Both the position numbers and the translations under genes were made by a program. Below are positions 8,940-16,522 of a stretch of 64,000 nt of DNA, piece after piece. Source of the stretch: Thermasporomyces sp036564245 (GTDB taxonomy: Bacteria > Actinomycetota > Actinomycetes > Propionibacteriales > Actinopolymorphaceae); the NCBI GenBank assembly GCA_036564245.1, contig DATCKU010000043.1, positions 1-64,000 on the forward strand, written 5' to 3'. Under the pieces are notes generated by a model. That model was not told where the DNA came from. It did no database searches and saw only the letters and a list, made by a program, of their open reading frames with translations. Position 1 is the stretch's first letter. Each line of letters opens with the position of its first letter.

Positions 8940-10118
8940 ATGGGAATGCCGAGGATCCGGGAGGTCAGGGCGTACGTCGTGCGTGGCGGTGGCGCCGACT
9001 ACCACGACCAGGAGGCGACGCACTGGATCGACGACCACATCGCGACGCCGATGGCGCGGTATCCGGAATACCGTCAGAGCCGGCAGTCCTTCGGACTCAA
9101 CGTGCTGGGCACGCTCGTCGTCGAGGTCGAGGCGGACGACGGGACGGTGGGCTTCGCGACGACCACCGCCGGTGAGCCTGGTGCGTACATCGTCGAAAAG
9201 CACCTGGCGCGTTTCGTCGAAGGCGCACCGGTCACGTCGATCGAGAAGATCTGGGACCAGATGTTCTCCTCCACCCTCTTCTACGGGCGCAAAGGAATCG
9301 TGGTCAACAGCATCAGCGCGGTCGACCTCGCGTTGTACGACCTCCTCGGCAAGATCCGGGGCGAGCCGGTCTATGCCTTGCTCGGTGGACCGGTGCGCGA
9401 CGAGCTCGTCTTCTATGCGACGACGGCGCGGCCTGACCTCGCCGAGAAGATGGGCTTCATCGGCGGCAAGCTGCCCTTGCAGCACGGCCCAGCGGAGGGG
9501 CCCGACGGCATGCGGGCCAACCTCGAGAAGTTGCGGACGATGCGTGAGCGGGTGAGCGACGACTTCTTCCTGGCCTGGGATTGCTGGATGTCGCTCGACG
9601 TCGACTATGCGACGCGGCTTGCGGCGGAATCCGCCGAGCTCGGCCTGAAGTGGATCGAGGAGGCCCTGCCGCCCGACGACTACTGGGGTTATGCCGAGCT
9701 GCGTCGCCGGGTGCCGCGCGGCATGTGGGTGACCACGGGCGAGCACGAGTGGACGCGGTACGGATTCCGGCTGCTCCTCGAGATGGGGTGTGCCGACGTC
9801 ATCCAGCCGGACGTCAACTGGTGCGGCGGGATCACCGAGCTCCTCAAGATCAGTGCGCTCGCCGACGTCCGTGGCGTGCCGGTGATTCCCCACGGATCGA
9901 GCGTGTACTCCTACCACTTCGTGATCACACGACACAACTCGCCGTTTGCGGAGTTCTTGATGATGCACCCGCAGGCGAGCGAGATCGTGCCGATGTTCTC
10001 TCCGCTCTTGCTGGACGAGCCGGTGCCGGTGAACGGGCGACTGCGGCTGCCCGAGACGCCGGGTTTCGGCGTGCGGCTCAATCCCGACTGCGAACTCCAC
10101 CGCCCCTACACGCACTGA
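8940..10118 (+). CDS. rhmD: L-rhamnonate dehydratase
   Basis: 392-residue enolase-superfamily enzyme that closely resembles E. coli/Salmonella RhmD along its whole length. It has the N-terminal GGGADYHDQ and HWIDDHIATPM, then SFGLNVLGTLVVEVEA. The metal ligands sit in DCWMSLD, KWIEEALPP and TTGEHEW. The Asp of QPDVNWCGG and the His of IPHGSSVYSYH form the expected general base dyad. It dehydrates L-rhamnonate to 2-keto-3-deoxy-L-rhamnonate. The start is placed at ATG 8940, with GAGGAG nine bases upstream; the coding frame extends further 5' but without family similarity. It is probably co-transcribed with the glycosidase gene. The downstream aldolase or dehydrogenase of the pathway and a rhamnose transporter are not in the window. 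Confidence 0.93.
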   Translation: MGMPRIREVRAYVVRGGGADYHDQEATHWIDDHIATPMARYPEYRQSRQSFGLNVLGTLVVEVEADDGTVGFATTTAGEPGAYIVEKHLARFVEGAPVTSIEKIWDQMFSSTLFYGRKGIVVNSISAVDLALYDLLGKIRGEPVYALLGGPVRDELVFYATTARPDLAEKMGFIGGKLPLQHGPAEGPDGMRANLEKLRTMRERVSDDFFLAWDCWMSLDVDYATRLAAESAELGLKWIEEALPPDDYWGYAELRRRVPRGMWVTTGEHEWTRYGFRLLLEMGCADVIQPDVNWCGGITELLKISALADVRGVPVIPHGSSVYSYHFVITRHNSPFAEFLMMHPQASEIVPMFSPLLLDEPVPVNGRLRLPETPGFGVRLNPDCELHRPYTH

Positions 10119-10200
10119 GGTGGGTTCGTCGCGCGGCCCGTCGTTCGCCAGGCCGTTTCAGTCGTGCGCGGTGCTACGGTGTGCGGCCGTGGGAGCGTCG

Positions 10201-11286
10201 ATGGAGCTGCTGGCGATGCCGGCGGCGCAAGGGATCGCGACGGTGGGGATCTGGCGGGTACGTGACCGCGGACGTTCAACGATTCTGAAGCTGATTCGCG
10301 ACAATGGTGCCGCAGAAACGCAGTGGGGGCCGCATTCCGATCCGAGTCACCCGTTCTTCTGGCGGCGGGAAGTCGACTTCTACACGAGTGACATTCCGGC
10401 GCAATTCGAGCAGGTTGCCTCCGATGGCGGCGGGTTGCGGGCGCCTCGGTGTCACGGCACATCCGATCATGCCGATGGGAGCGTCGCTTTCCTGCTGGAA
10501 GATGTCGGAGGATCATCGGCGGTCGCCTGGCCGTTCTCTCGATACAGGCGTGCGGCGTTCGATCTGGGCTATCTGCAGGGGCGGCTCGTCGGTTCGCCGG
10601 TGTTGTCGCAGGCCTGGCTCAGTCGCGACTGGTTGCGCGTCTACCTTGACCGCCGGGTCGACATGTGCGCCGTCGTGGAGGACGACGACCTCTGGGCCGA
10701 CGCGGGCGTGAGGTCCGTGTTGCAGACGGCACCTGCCATCGGTCCGGCCGAGGTTCGCGGCCTGTGGAATGCGCGCCACGACTTGATGGGTGTGCTCGCC
10801 GAATACCCCACGACCCTGTGCCATTTGGACTTCCACCCGCAGAATCTCTTCGACGTCGCCGGACAGACGGTCGTCATCGACTGGGCGTACGCAGGCGTGG
10901 GGCGAGTGGGTGAGGACCCCGGCACGCTTTTCGTCGACGCCATTGCCGACTTCCACGTGGGGCCGGAACACATGGCCGAGTTCTTCAACGTGGTCGTCGA
11001 CGGCTATGCCGGAGGCCTTCGGCAGGCTGGGCTTTCGTACTCGACGGATGACGTACGCCGTGCCGTCGCTGCGGGTGCCACGGCGAAGTACGGCTGGCTC
11101 ATGCCGGCGATGCTCTCGTCGATCCGGGCAGGAAGGACCACGCTGAACGGCCGGCCGATGGCGGAGGCCGCGCCGGTCTGGACGGCGCTTGGCGCGTTCC
11201 TGCTCGAGCTCGCCGACATCGCGCGAACGGGCGCTGGAGGTCTTCCGTCACCACGACAAGTTCCGGGCTCACCATGCGGTACCTGA
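10201..11286 (+). CDS. APH-family phosphotransferase (kinase-like), function unknown
   Basis: 361 residues of the aminoglycoside phosphotransferase/choline-kinase-like superfamily. It shows the catalytic loop HLDFHPQNLFD and the metal-binding VIDWAYAG segment, with an upstream kinase N-lobe (STILKLIRD as the Lys strand). The start at ATG 10201 is supported by GGGAG five bases upstream. The first 80 bases of open frame before it carry no similarity. The next gene begins inside its last 13 bases, so it heads a three-gene overlapping cluster with an unknown protein and a membrane protein. The substrate cannot be deduced; most such chromosomal proteins are not drug-resistance enzymes. Confidence 0.8.
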   Translation: MELLAMPAAQGIATVGIWRVRDRGRSTILKLIRDNGAAETQWGPHSDPSHPFFWRREVDFYTSDIPAQFEQVASDGGGLRAPRCHGTSDHADGSVAFLLEDVGGSSAVAWPFSRYRRAAFDLGYLQGRLVGSPVLSQAWLSRDWLRVYLDRRVDMCAVVEDDDLWADAGVRSVLQTAPAIGPAEVRGLWNARHDLMGVLAEYPTTLCHLDFHPQNLFDVAGQTVVIDWAYAGVGRVGEDPGTLFVDAIADFHVGPEHMAEFFNVVVDGYAGGLRQAGLSYSTDDVRRAVAAGATAKYGWLMPAMLSSIRAGRTTLNGRPMAEAAPVWTALGAFLLELADIARTGAGGLPSPRQVPGSPCGT

Positions 11287-11756
11287 CCTACTTCGACGGA
11301 CCGATCGACTCCGACGCGCTGCGCCGAACGCTGGAGCGCAGGTTCGGCATCCCGCCCTCGGCGGTGTACGTCGGTCGGCTGGAGGACCGGCCGGTGACCG
11401 CGGACCGGCCCGTGGTCGTCGTGACGCTGCCAGAGGGTCCCGGCGGGTTCCGCTGGACGCTGATGGGTGACCGTGAGCTCGCCGAAGCCACCGGCCTCAG
11501 CGAGCTCGACCTGGCTCGGGTCCTCGCCCATGAGCTCAACCTGCGGGCGCTGGTCGACGACGGCACGAACCATCCCGACCGCTGGATCCTGGTGGCTCGC
11601 GACGGCAGCCACGGCCCGGTGATCGTGGACGAGGACGCCGCAAACGAGGGCGATCTGCGGATCGTCTATGCGGAGGTTCCGATCCCCGGCGAGCCCGACA
11701 TCCGACTACGGCTGAACGGTTACCACGGCAAGGAAGCCCCCGGCGCTATACGATGA
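11274..11756 (+). CDS. Hypothetical protein (160 aa)
   Basis: Soluble, acidic protein without transmembrane segments or a motif I can name. It begins MRYLTYFDGPIDSDAL and contains LARVLAHELNLRALVDDG and a YHGKEAPGA tail. It overlaps the kinase-like gene by 13 bases and the following membrane protein by four (ATGA), so it is almost certainly translated with them. Codon use and GC content are like the neighbours. No function is proposed. Confidence 0.6.
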   Translation: MRYLTYFDGPIDSDALRRTLERRFGIPPSAVYVGRLEDRPVTADRPVVVVTLPEGPGGFRWTLMGDRELAEATGLSELDLARVLAHELNLRALVDDGTNHPDRWILVARDGSHGPVIVDEDAANEGDLRIVYAEVPIPGEPDIRLRLNGYHGKEAPGAIR

Positions 11757-12805
11757 GCCACCTGACAGCTGGGGATGGCATGTCGAGCGACGACTCTCGG
11801 CAGGACGCACTCGATGACGTTCTCGCCGATCTGGTACGAAACGGCACGCTCTCGACCGAACAGGCGAGGGCGGTGAGCGATGCGCTTCGTCGGAAGGGAT
11901 TCGCACAGGTCGTCGCGCGCGAGGTGGAACAACCTCCGCGACCGGCCAGGCGCCTGGCCGCCGAGATCGTCTCCTACGTCGGCGGAGCGCTGGTCCTCGG
12001 TGCGCTGATCCTGATCCTGGGCCTGTCCTGGGACTTGCTCAGCAGGCCGGCCAAGGTTGCGATCTGTGGCGGCGCAACCGTGGTGCTCCTGCTCGCCGGA
12101 GTCGCGATCGCCGGACTGCGACCTACCGCGCCGGGCCGCCGGCAGGCACACGCCAGCGTGCTTGGTGCCCTGGCATCTGCTGCGGCCGCGTTCACGATCG
12201 GGGTGGCGACCGGCGTCCGCGGCTTCCACGACCTGATCCTTCCCGGGGTCGTCATGGCGGGTGTCGCGGCGGCGAGTTACGTGGTGTGGCGTAAGGCGCC
12301 TGCCCTGTGCGCGGTGGCCTTGGCCGGATTCCTCGTCATCATCGGGCTTCTGGACCTGATGCCGCAGGCGTGGCCAGCCCAGCTGGTGGCAGGACTCGCG
12401 TTCGTGGCGTACGGCGTGGTGTGGGTCGTCGCCGGTTCGAGGCTTGCCGGAACCGACCGCCACGTCGTGACCGTCCTCGGCGGCATCAGCGGGGTCGTCG
12501 GCACCGAAGTCGTCAGCGCGGACGAGGACTACGCGCTCGTCGGCCTGCTCGTGGGTGTCGCGCTGATCGCAGGACTGTTCGCCCTCTTCTGGGCGAACGA
12601 GATGTGGTGGTACGCCGTCCTCGCGGTGCTCGGCGCCCTCGTCGTTCCCACGACTGCGTTCGGCGTGATGTTCGGTGACGCCCTGGTGGCAGGCGTCGTA
12701 CTCCTCATCGTGGGGGTGGGACTGATCTTCGCGGGGATCGCCACGGTGCGACGGCAGCGCACGCCCAGGACTCGCGGTGCCGCGGTCGGCGGTGACGCGG
12801 ACTAG
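11753..12805 (+). CDS. DUF2157-like polytopic membrane protein
   Basis: 350 residues. The N-terminal ~60 residues form a charged cytoplasmic region with a repeat-like helical pair (DVLADLVRNGTLSTEQARAVSDALRRKGF), as in DUF2157/SHOCT-linked proteins. About ten hydrophobic segments follow, starting at IVSYVGGALVLGALILILGL and ending at VVLLIVGVGLIFAGIATV, with a basic tail. The start codon overlaps the preceding stop (ATGA). The physiological role is unknown. It converges on the candidate restriction gene; a perfect palindrome at its stop codon is noted elsewhere. Confidence 0.65.
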   Translation: MSHLTAGDGMSSDDSRQDALDDVLADLVRNGTLSTEQARAVSDALRRKGFAQVVAREVEQPPRPARRLAAEIVSYVGGALVLGALILILGLSWDLLSRPAKVAICGGATVVLLLAGVAIAGLRPTAPGRRQAHASVLGALASAAAAFTIGVATGVRGFHDLILPGVVMAGVAAASYVVWRKAPALCAVALAGFLVIIGLLDLMPQAWPAQLVAGLAFVAYGVVWVVAGSRLAGTDRHVVTVLGGISGVVGTEVVSADEDYALVGLLVGVALIAGLFALFWANEMWWYAVLAVLGALVVPTTAFGVMFGDALVAGVVLLIVGVGLIFAGIATVRRQRTPRTRGAAVGGDAD

Positions 12806-12879
12806 GTGAGCTCACCGTCGTCGCAGCTCTTGGGCCAGTGGCTCGGGACGGCGTCGACGCGACGTCGAATGCCCTTTGG

Positions 12880-13860
12880 TCAGGACTGACCCAGCAGGTC
12901 GGCAAGCTCCCGCACGGCCGCGGCAGCACGTGTCGCGAGGTGAACCGACTTCTGGTCGACATGCCGTCGAAGGTCGCGTTCCAAGCGCATGGAGACGGCG
13001 TCGGGGTCGGTCTGGTCGCTGTGCATCCTGAGGAACCGGTACCAGTCCTGCATGCGGATCCCCAGGACTTCGAGCTGCAGGGACGCGGCGATGAAGTCGT
13101 CCATCAGTCCGCGTACGCGAGCGAGACGACCGAAGTTCTTCCCGCCGTCATACGCCGGCTGGTCGGCGATCTGGGCGTCCTTGCTGGGATAGGGCCGCGC
13201 GTCGGCTGGCGCGCGAATGCTGCGATCGGTCCCTTTTGCCGCGTCGCGCGCGTGTTGCCAGTAGTAGTTGCGATACTCGGCGGCCCACTTCGCCGACACC
13301 ACGTAGGGCTCGGCAGCGACCGGAGTGCCCGACACGACGTTGTCCAGGTACCACGGCACGACCACGAGCAGGTCGTGATCCGCGCAGGCCGCAGGCGTCG
13401 TCGTGAAGCGAAACGATGGTTCGCCCTCCTTGGCCAGCAGGAACCAGCCCTTGAGCTCGATGCCGAGCGCGATCTCCGGTCCCGACGCAAGGCCCTTCCG
13501 CACCAGACGGACGTCGGGGAACCGCTGCGACTGACGCTCGAACGCGTAGCCAAGCCACTCGTTGTCGGGATCCCAGAGCGCACGCTGCTGATTGAGGGCG
13601 ACGACCACCTGACTCTCGATGGATGCACCGAGCAGGGTGTTGAGGCTGTGCAGGTCGGTGGCGTTGACCCCGGAGATGTGGTTGTGGAACTCGAAGTAGG
13701 CGGGAAGCCCGAGCAGGACAGTGCGAAGCCGGTGCTGCAGCCGAGTTCGAGGGTCGTCCGGATCGAGCTCCGGCTCGGCAGGAGGTGGTGGGCCGAGAGG
13801 CTCGGTCTCGGTCGCGTCGAAGAGCCCGTCGGCCGCCACTGCGGTGTCGTTGGTCCGCAT
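12880..13860 (-). CDS. Candidate type II restriction endonuclease partner of the adjacent methyltransferase
   Basis: 326 residues with no name I can assign by similarity. The segment PDVRLVRKG followed by IALGIELKGWFLLAKEG has the spacing and hydrophobic-strand context of a PD-(D/E)xK nuclease core, with ELK as the second half. It begins at an ATG that overlaps the stop of the methyltransferase gene by one base (TGATG), which is the usual coupling of M and R genes. The N-terminal ~30 residues are acidic and proline-rich. The C-terminal third (YPSKDAQIADQPAYDGGKNF) may be DNA-contacting but this is speculative. Alternatively it is an accessory protein of an orphan methyltransferase. Confidence 0.55.
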   Translation of the reverse strand: MRTNDTAVAADGLFDATETEPLGPPPPAEPELDPDDPRTRLQHRLRTVLLGLPAYFEFHNHISGVNATDLHSLNTLLGASIESQVVVALNQQRALWDPDNEWLGYAFERQSQRFPDVRLVRKGLASGPEIALGIELKGWFLLAKEGEPSFRFTTTPAACADHDLLVVVPWYLDNVVSGTPVAAEPYVVSAKWAAEYRNYYWQHARDAAKGTDRSIRAPADARPYPSKDAQIADQPAYDGGKNFGRLARVRGLMDDFIAASLQLEVLGIRMQDWYRFLRMHSDQTDPDAVSMRLERDLRRHVDQKSVHLATRAAAAVRELADLLGQS

Positions 13861-14969
13861 CACTGGATCGCCACCTCCTCCGCCGCCGGGTTGGCAGCCG
13901 CCCGTGCGTTGCGGAGCCGCTCCCGGGCGAGCTTGGCGAATCCCTTGTCGATCTCGGCGACGTACGCCCGCCGCCCCAGGGCGACGGCAGCGACCGACGC
14001 CGACGCGAGGCCACCGAAGGGCTCCCACACGACATCGCCGGGTTCTGTCACGGCCTTGACGAGGCGCTCCATGAACTCCAGCGGCTTCTGGTTGAGGTGT
14101 GCCGAGCTGCTGGCAGTCGGCTTGTAGACCCGGGGAGCCGCACGCCGGAGGGTGCCCTTGAGCCGCTCGTGGTCGTGCAGCGGTCCGCGTCGCCAGACGT
14201 TGGTGATGCCGTGCTGATGGTTCCAGCGGTAACGCAGCGAGTCCCATTCCTTGGCGGTGACGACGTTGCGCCCGTCGAGACTGAAGTAGGGCCAGCCCGT
14301 CTTCTTGCCGTGCTCGTTGGCGTACGTCGCGAGGCGCTCCAGCATCTCGCCGGGCGGCCAGTACCACAACCAGTCCTGCGTGAGGTACTTGCGGGTCGCG
14401 GCGTTTCGTACGCCACATGCTTCGTTCGCGCGGTAGAGGGGCAACCCGCTGCGCAACCACTCGTGACGCAACCACTGCTTCACAGGCAGTGGCCCGTCCG
14501 GAGTGTCGATCACGAACCGCCGTTGGTAGAAGACGCAGACCTCCGAGACGACCGGGAACTGCCGGATCGTCCTGCCGTTGACGTTGCCGGCGATGTGCGC
14601 GATCCCCTTGTCCCAGGTGATCGTCTGGACGTACTCCCAACCATGCTCGGTGAGCAGGGGATGCACGGTTGCCCACCCGACCTCGGTGTTCCAGAACCAC
14701 AGCGTCGTGGACGGATGGGCGGCGGCGGACCAGGCCTCGACATGGGGGCGGTACCACTCGACGAGCCCGTCGGTGCCAACCGTGTCGCCGTGGAAGCCGC
14801 GGACGCCGTAGGCGCCGTCGCTGATGATCGTCACGGGTGTGGGCCAGCGGTGATAGACGTCGAGGACGTCACCGGCATGAAGTTCGTACGACGGCGCATC
14901 CGGTCGTGCGCTCGGCGCACGTCGCGTCACGCGAGTCGAACGGCGTCGCGGCTTCTGCTGCTCACCCAC
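13860..14969 (-). CDS. Beta-class DNA methyltransferase (N6-adenine or N4-cytosine type)
   Basis: About 369 residues. The catalytic region comes first (VTIISDGAYGVRGF, motif IV), and the AdoMet-binding region lies at the C-terminus (DVVWEPFGGLASASVAAVALGRRAYVAEID, motif I plus the acidic end of strand 2). That order defines the beta class. Motif IV reads SDGAYG rather than the usual (D/N/S)PP(Y/F/W), an unusual variant. HLNQKPLEFMERLV matches the conserved QKP segment before motif I. The start is uncertain: GTG 14969 is chosen because it follows the regulator gene by ten bases; ATG 15014 is an alternative that would overlap it. The restriction candidate follows directly, supporting an R-M system. 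Confidence 0.8.
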   Translation of the reverse strand: MGEQQKPRRRSTRVTRRAPSARPDAPSYELHAGDVLDVYHRWPTPVTIISDGAYGVRGFHGDTVGTDGLVEWYRPHVEAWSAAAHPSTTLWFWNTEVGWATVHPLLTEHGWEYVQTITWDKGIAHIAGNVNGRTIRQFPVVSEVCVFYQRRFVIDTPDGPLPVKQWLRHEWLRSGLPLYRANEACGVRNAATRKYLTQDWLWYWPPGEMLERLATYANEHGKKTGWPYFSLDGRNVVTAKEWDSLRYRWNHQHGITNVWRRGPLHDHERLKGTLRRAAPRVYKPTASSSAHLNQKPLEFMERLVKAVTEPGDVVWEPFGGLASASVAAVALGRRAYVAEIDKGFAKLARERLRNARAAANPAAEEVAIQ

Positions 14970-14979
14970 GCCCTGCAGG

Positions 14980-15816
14980 CTAGCCCTTCCCACCGACAGA
15001 TCCGTGGATGCCATGGGCGTTCGACGGCTGGCTGTGCGCCGACACCGACCACAGGATGTCGCGCGTGACATCGTCGGCGGGAAAGAACGACTCGACCGCG
15101 ATCTCGTCGACGGTCACGTCACGGGGCGCGCCGAAGACCGACAGCACGTACGACAAGGTCAGGGTGCCGAAATCGGTGTCCAGCACCATCGGGACCACGA
15201 GGTCGCCGTCACGGGTCGTCGCCGGAGCTACCTCGCTGGGCGCTGAGTACGCCTCGACCTCGGCGAGCAGCTCGGCCAACCCGGGAGCGGCGGTGCGCTC
15301 GAGCTGGCGCCGAATCCGGCGTACGACGTGCGCCCGCCACTGCTCGTAGTTGCGCAGTCGGGAAGCCAGCCCCTCCGGGTGCAGCGTCGCTCGCAGCATG
15401 TTGAGTCGAGGCGTCCGGAACTCGTCGGGCACCTGGGCGAGGAACGTCGCCATCGCCCGGTTGCTCGCGAGGACGTCCCAGCGAACGTCGACGGCGACGG
15501 CGGGGTACGGCTCGTGGCCGGCCAGCACCGCGTCGACCGCGGCCCGGACGGCACCTAGGTCGGCGAGCGGTCGCTCCCTGTGCCGAGGTGCGTAACCTGC
15601 GGCGAGGTAGATCGCGTTGCGCTCGCGCAGCGGAACGTCCAGCTCGTCGCACAGCCGCTCGATCATCTGTCGGCTGGGCGTCGCCCGACCAGTTTCGACG
15701 AAGCTGAGGTGCCGCGCGGAGAGCCGCGCCGCGAGCGCCACGTCGAGCTGTGATCGACGACGGCGTTCCCGCCACTGGCGGATCAGCCGGCCCACGGGTT
15801 CCTCGACGAGCGTCAT
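14980..15816 (-). CDS. XRE-family regulator with MmyB-like ligand-binding domain
   Basis: 278 residues. The N-terminal helix-turn-helix is at residues ~10-65 (RLIRQWRERRRRSQLDVALA, then LSARHLSFVETGRATPSRQMIERLC). The C-terminal MmyB-type domain contains WDVLASNRAMATFL, VDEIAVESFFPADDVT and a conserved Arg/His-rich middle. MmyB regulators commonly control a divergent short-chain dehydrogenase or NTF2-like gene. Here a SnoaL-like gene is divergent, with a perfect TACCT-N3-AGGTA palindrome between them. The start at ATG 15816 keeps only the conserved domain; a longer open frame upstream has no similarity. The methyltransferase gene lies ten bases downstream and may share the transcript. Confidence 0.88.
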   Translation of the reverse strand: MTLVEEPVGRLIRQWRERRRRSQLDVALAARLSARHLSFVETGRATPSRQMIERLCDELDVPLRERNAIYLAAGYAPRHRERPLADLGAVRAAVDAVLAGHEPYPAVAVDVRWDVLASNRAMATFLAQVPDEFRTPRLNMLRATLHPEGLASRLRNYEQWRAHVVRRIRRQLERTAAPGLAELLAEVEAYSAPSEVAPATTRDGDLVVPMVLDTDFGTLTLSYVLSVFGAPRDVTVDEIAVESFFPADDVTRDILWSVSAHSQPSNAHGIHGSVGGKG

Positions 15817-15854
15817 GTCCCCCACCGTCACGGACGCGGCCGGGGTGCCGCAAC

Positions 15855-15867
15855 TACCTGCGAGGTA
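15855..15867. promoter_or_regulatory. Perfect inverted repeat TACCT-GCG-AGGTA, candidate MmyB-regulator operator
   Basis: The 13-base palindrome lies 39 bases upstream of the XRE/MmyB gene and about 100 bases upstream of the divergent NTF2-like gene. Its symmetry and location between a regulator and its likely target are the evidence; the binding itself is inferred. Confidence 0.4.
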
Positions 15868-15968
15868 ATCGACAGGGCGCGTGCGTCGACGGATCGTTGC
15901 TGGCAGGCGGTCGCCTGCGAGAGGCCGACGGCCCCACGGGAACGACATTCGACACGAAGGAGCCACCC

Positions 15969-16367
15969 ATGACCGGGACCACAGCCCAGCCCGTCGCGAC
16001 GGCAGAGGCATATGTCCGCTTCTGGAACCTCGACGCCGACGCGCAACGCGCTCTCGGCCGGACGCTCTTCGCCGACGACGTGGCGCAGTACGCGCCGGTC
16101 GGTGTGCTCGCAGGCCTGGACGCGCTGATCGACTTCACCACCCAGTTCGCCGAGCACATGGGGAGCTACGAGTTCCGCGCCCGTCGCGAGCCCGAGGAGC
16201 ACCACGGCCGGATCCGCGTGCAGTGGGAGCTCGTCTGCCGCGGCGCGTCGTTCGCCGAGGGCACGGACGTGCTCACTCTCGACGGGCAGGGACGCATCGC
16301 CACGATCACGACGTTCCTGGACCGGGCACCGGAAGGCTTCGATCCGCACGCCCATCCGTCCGAGTGA
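15969..16367 (+). CDS. SnoaL/NTF2-like fold protein
   Basis: 132 residues with the NTF2-like alpha+beta cone pattern: an N-terminal helix (EAYVRFWNLDADAQRALGRTLF), then YAPVGVLAGLDALIDFTTQF and a C-terminal sheet (RIRVQWELVCRG, EGTDVLTLDGQGRIATITTFLD). The pattern of a polyketide cyclase-like or small isomerase pocket is clear, but the substrate is not. The ATG is preceded by GAAGGAG with six-base spacing, a strong ribosome binding site. The gene is divergent from the XRE/MmyB regulator, which probably controls it. Confidence 0.75.
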   Translation: MTGTTAQPVATAEAYVRFWNLDADAQRALGRTLFADDVAQYAPVGVLAGLDALIDFTTQFAEHMGSYEFRARREPEEHHGRIRVQWELVCRGASFAEGTDVLTLDGQGRIATITTFLDRAPEGFDPHAHPSE

Positions 16368-16522
16368 CCGGCATGTCCTGAGTGCCGGTGCACGTCCCGG
16401 TGCTGGGCAGATCCCTAGTGACTGGGCATTCAGGTCTGGTGCCGTCGGGCGGGTTCGTCCGCGGCACGGGATCTTCTCCGGTCTTACGTGGCGATGGGCG
16501 GATCGCCGCATAGGGTCGAAGC

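Noticed and set aside
10120..11286. Aminoglycoside resistance gene
   Set aside because: The fold is right, but family members on chromosomes rarely confer resistance and nothing in the context supports it.
12805..12816. Perfect palindrome GGTGAGCTCACC at the end of the DUF2157-like gene
   Set aside because: It has no loop and no T-run, so it is not a good terminator, and its location between convergent genes gives no operator role. It could be chance in GC-rich sequence.
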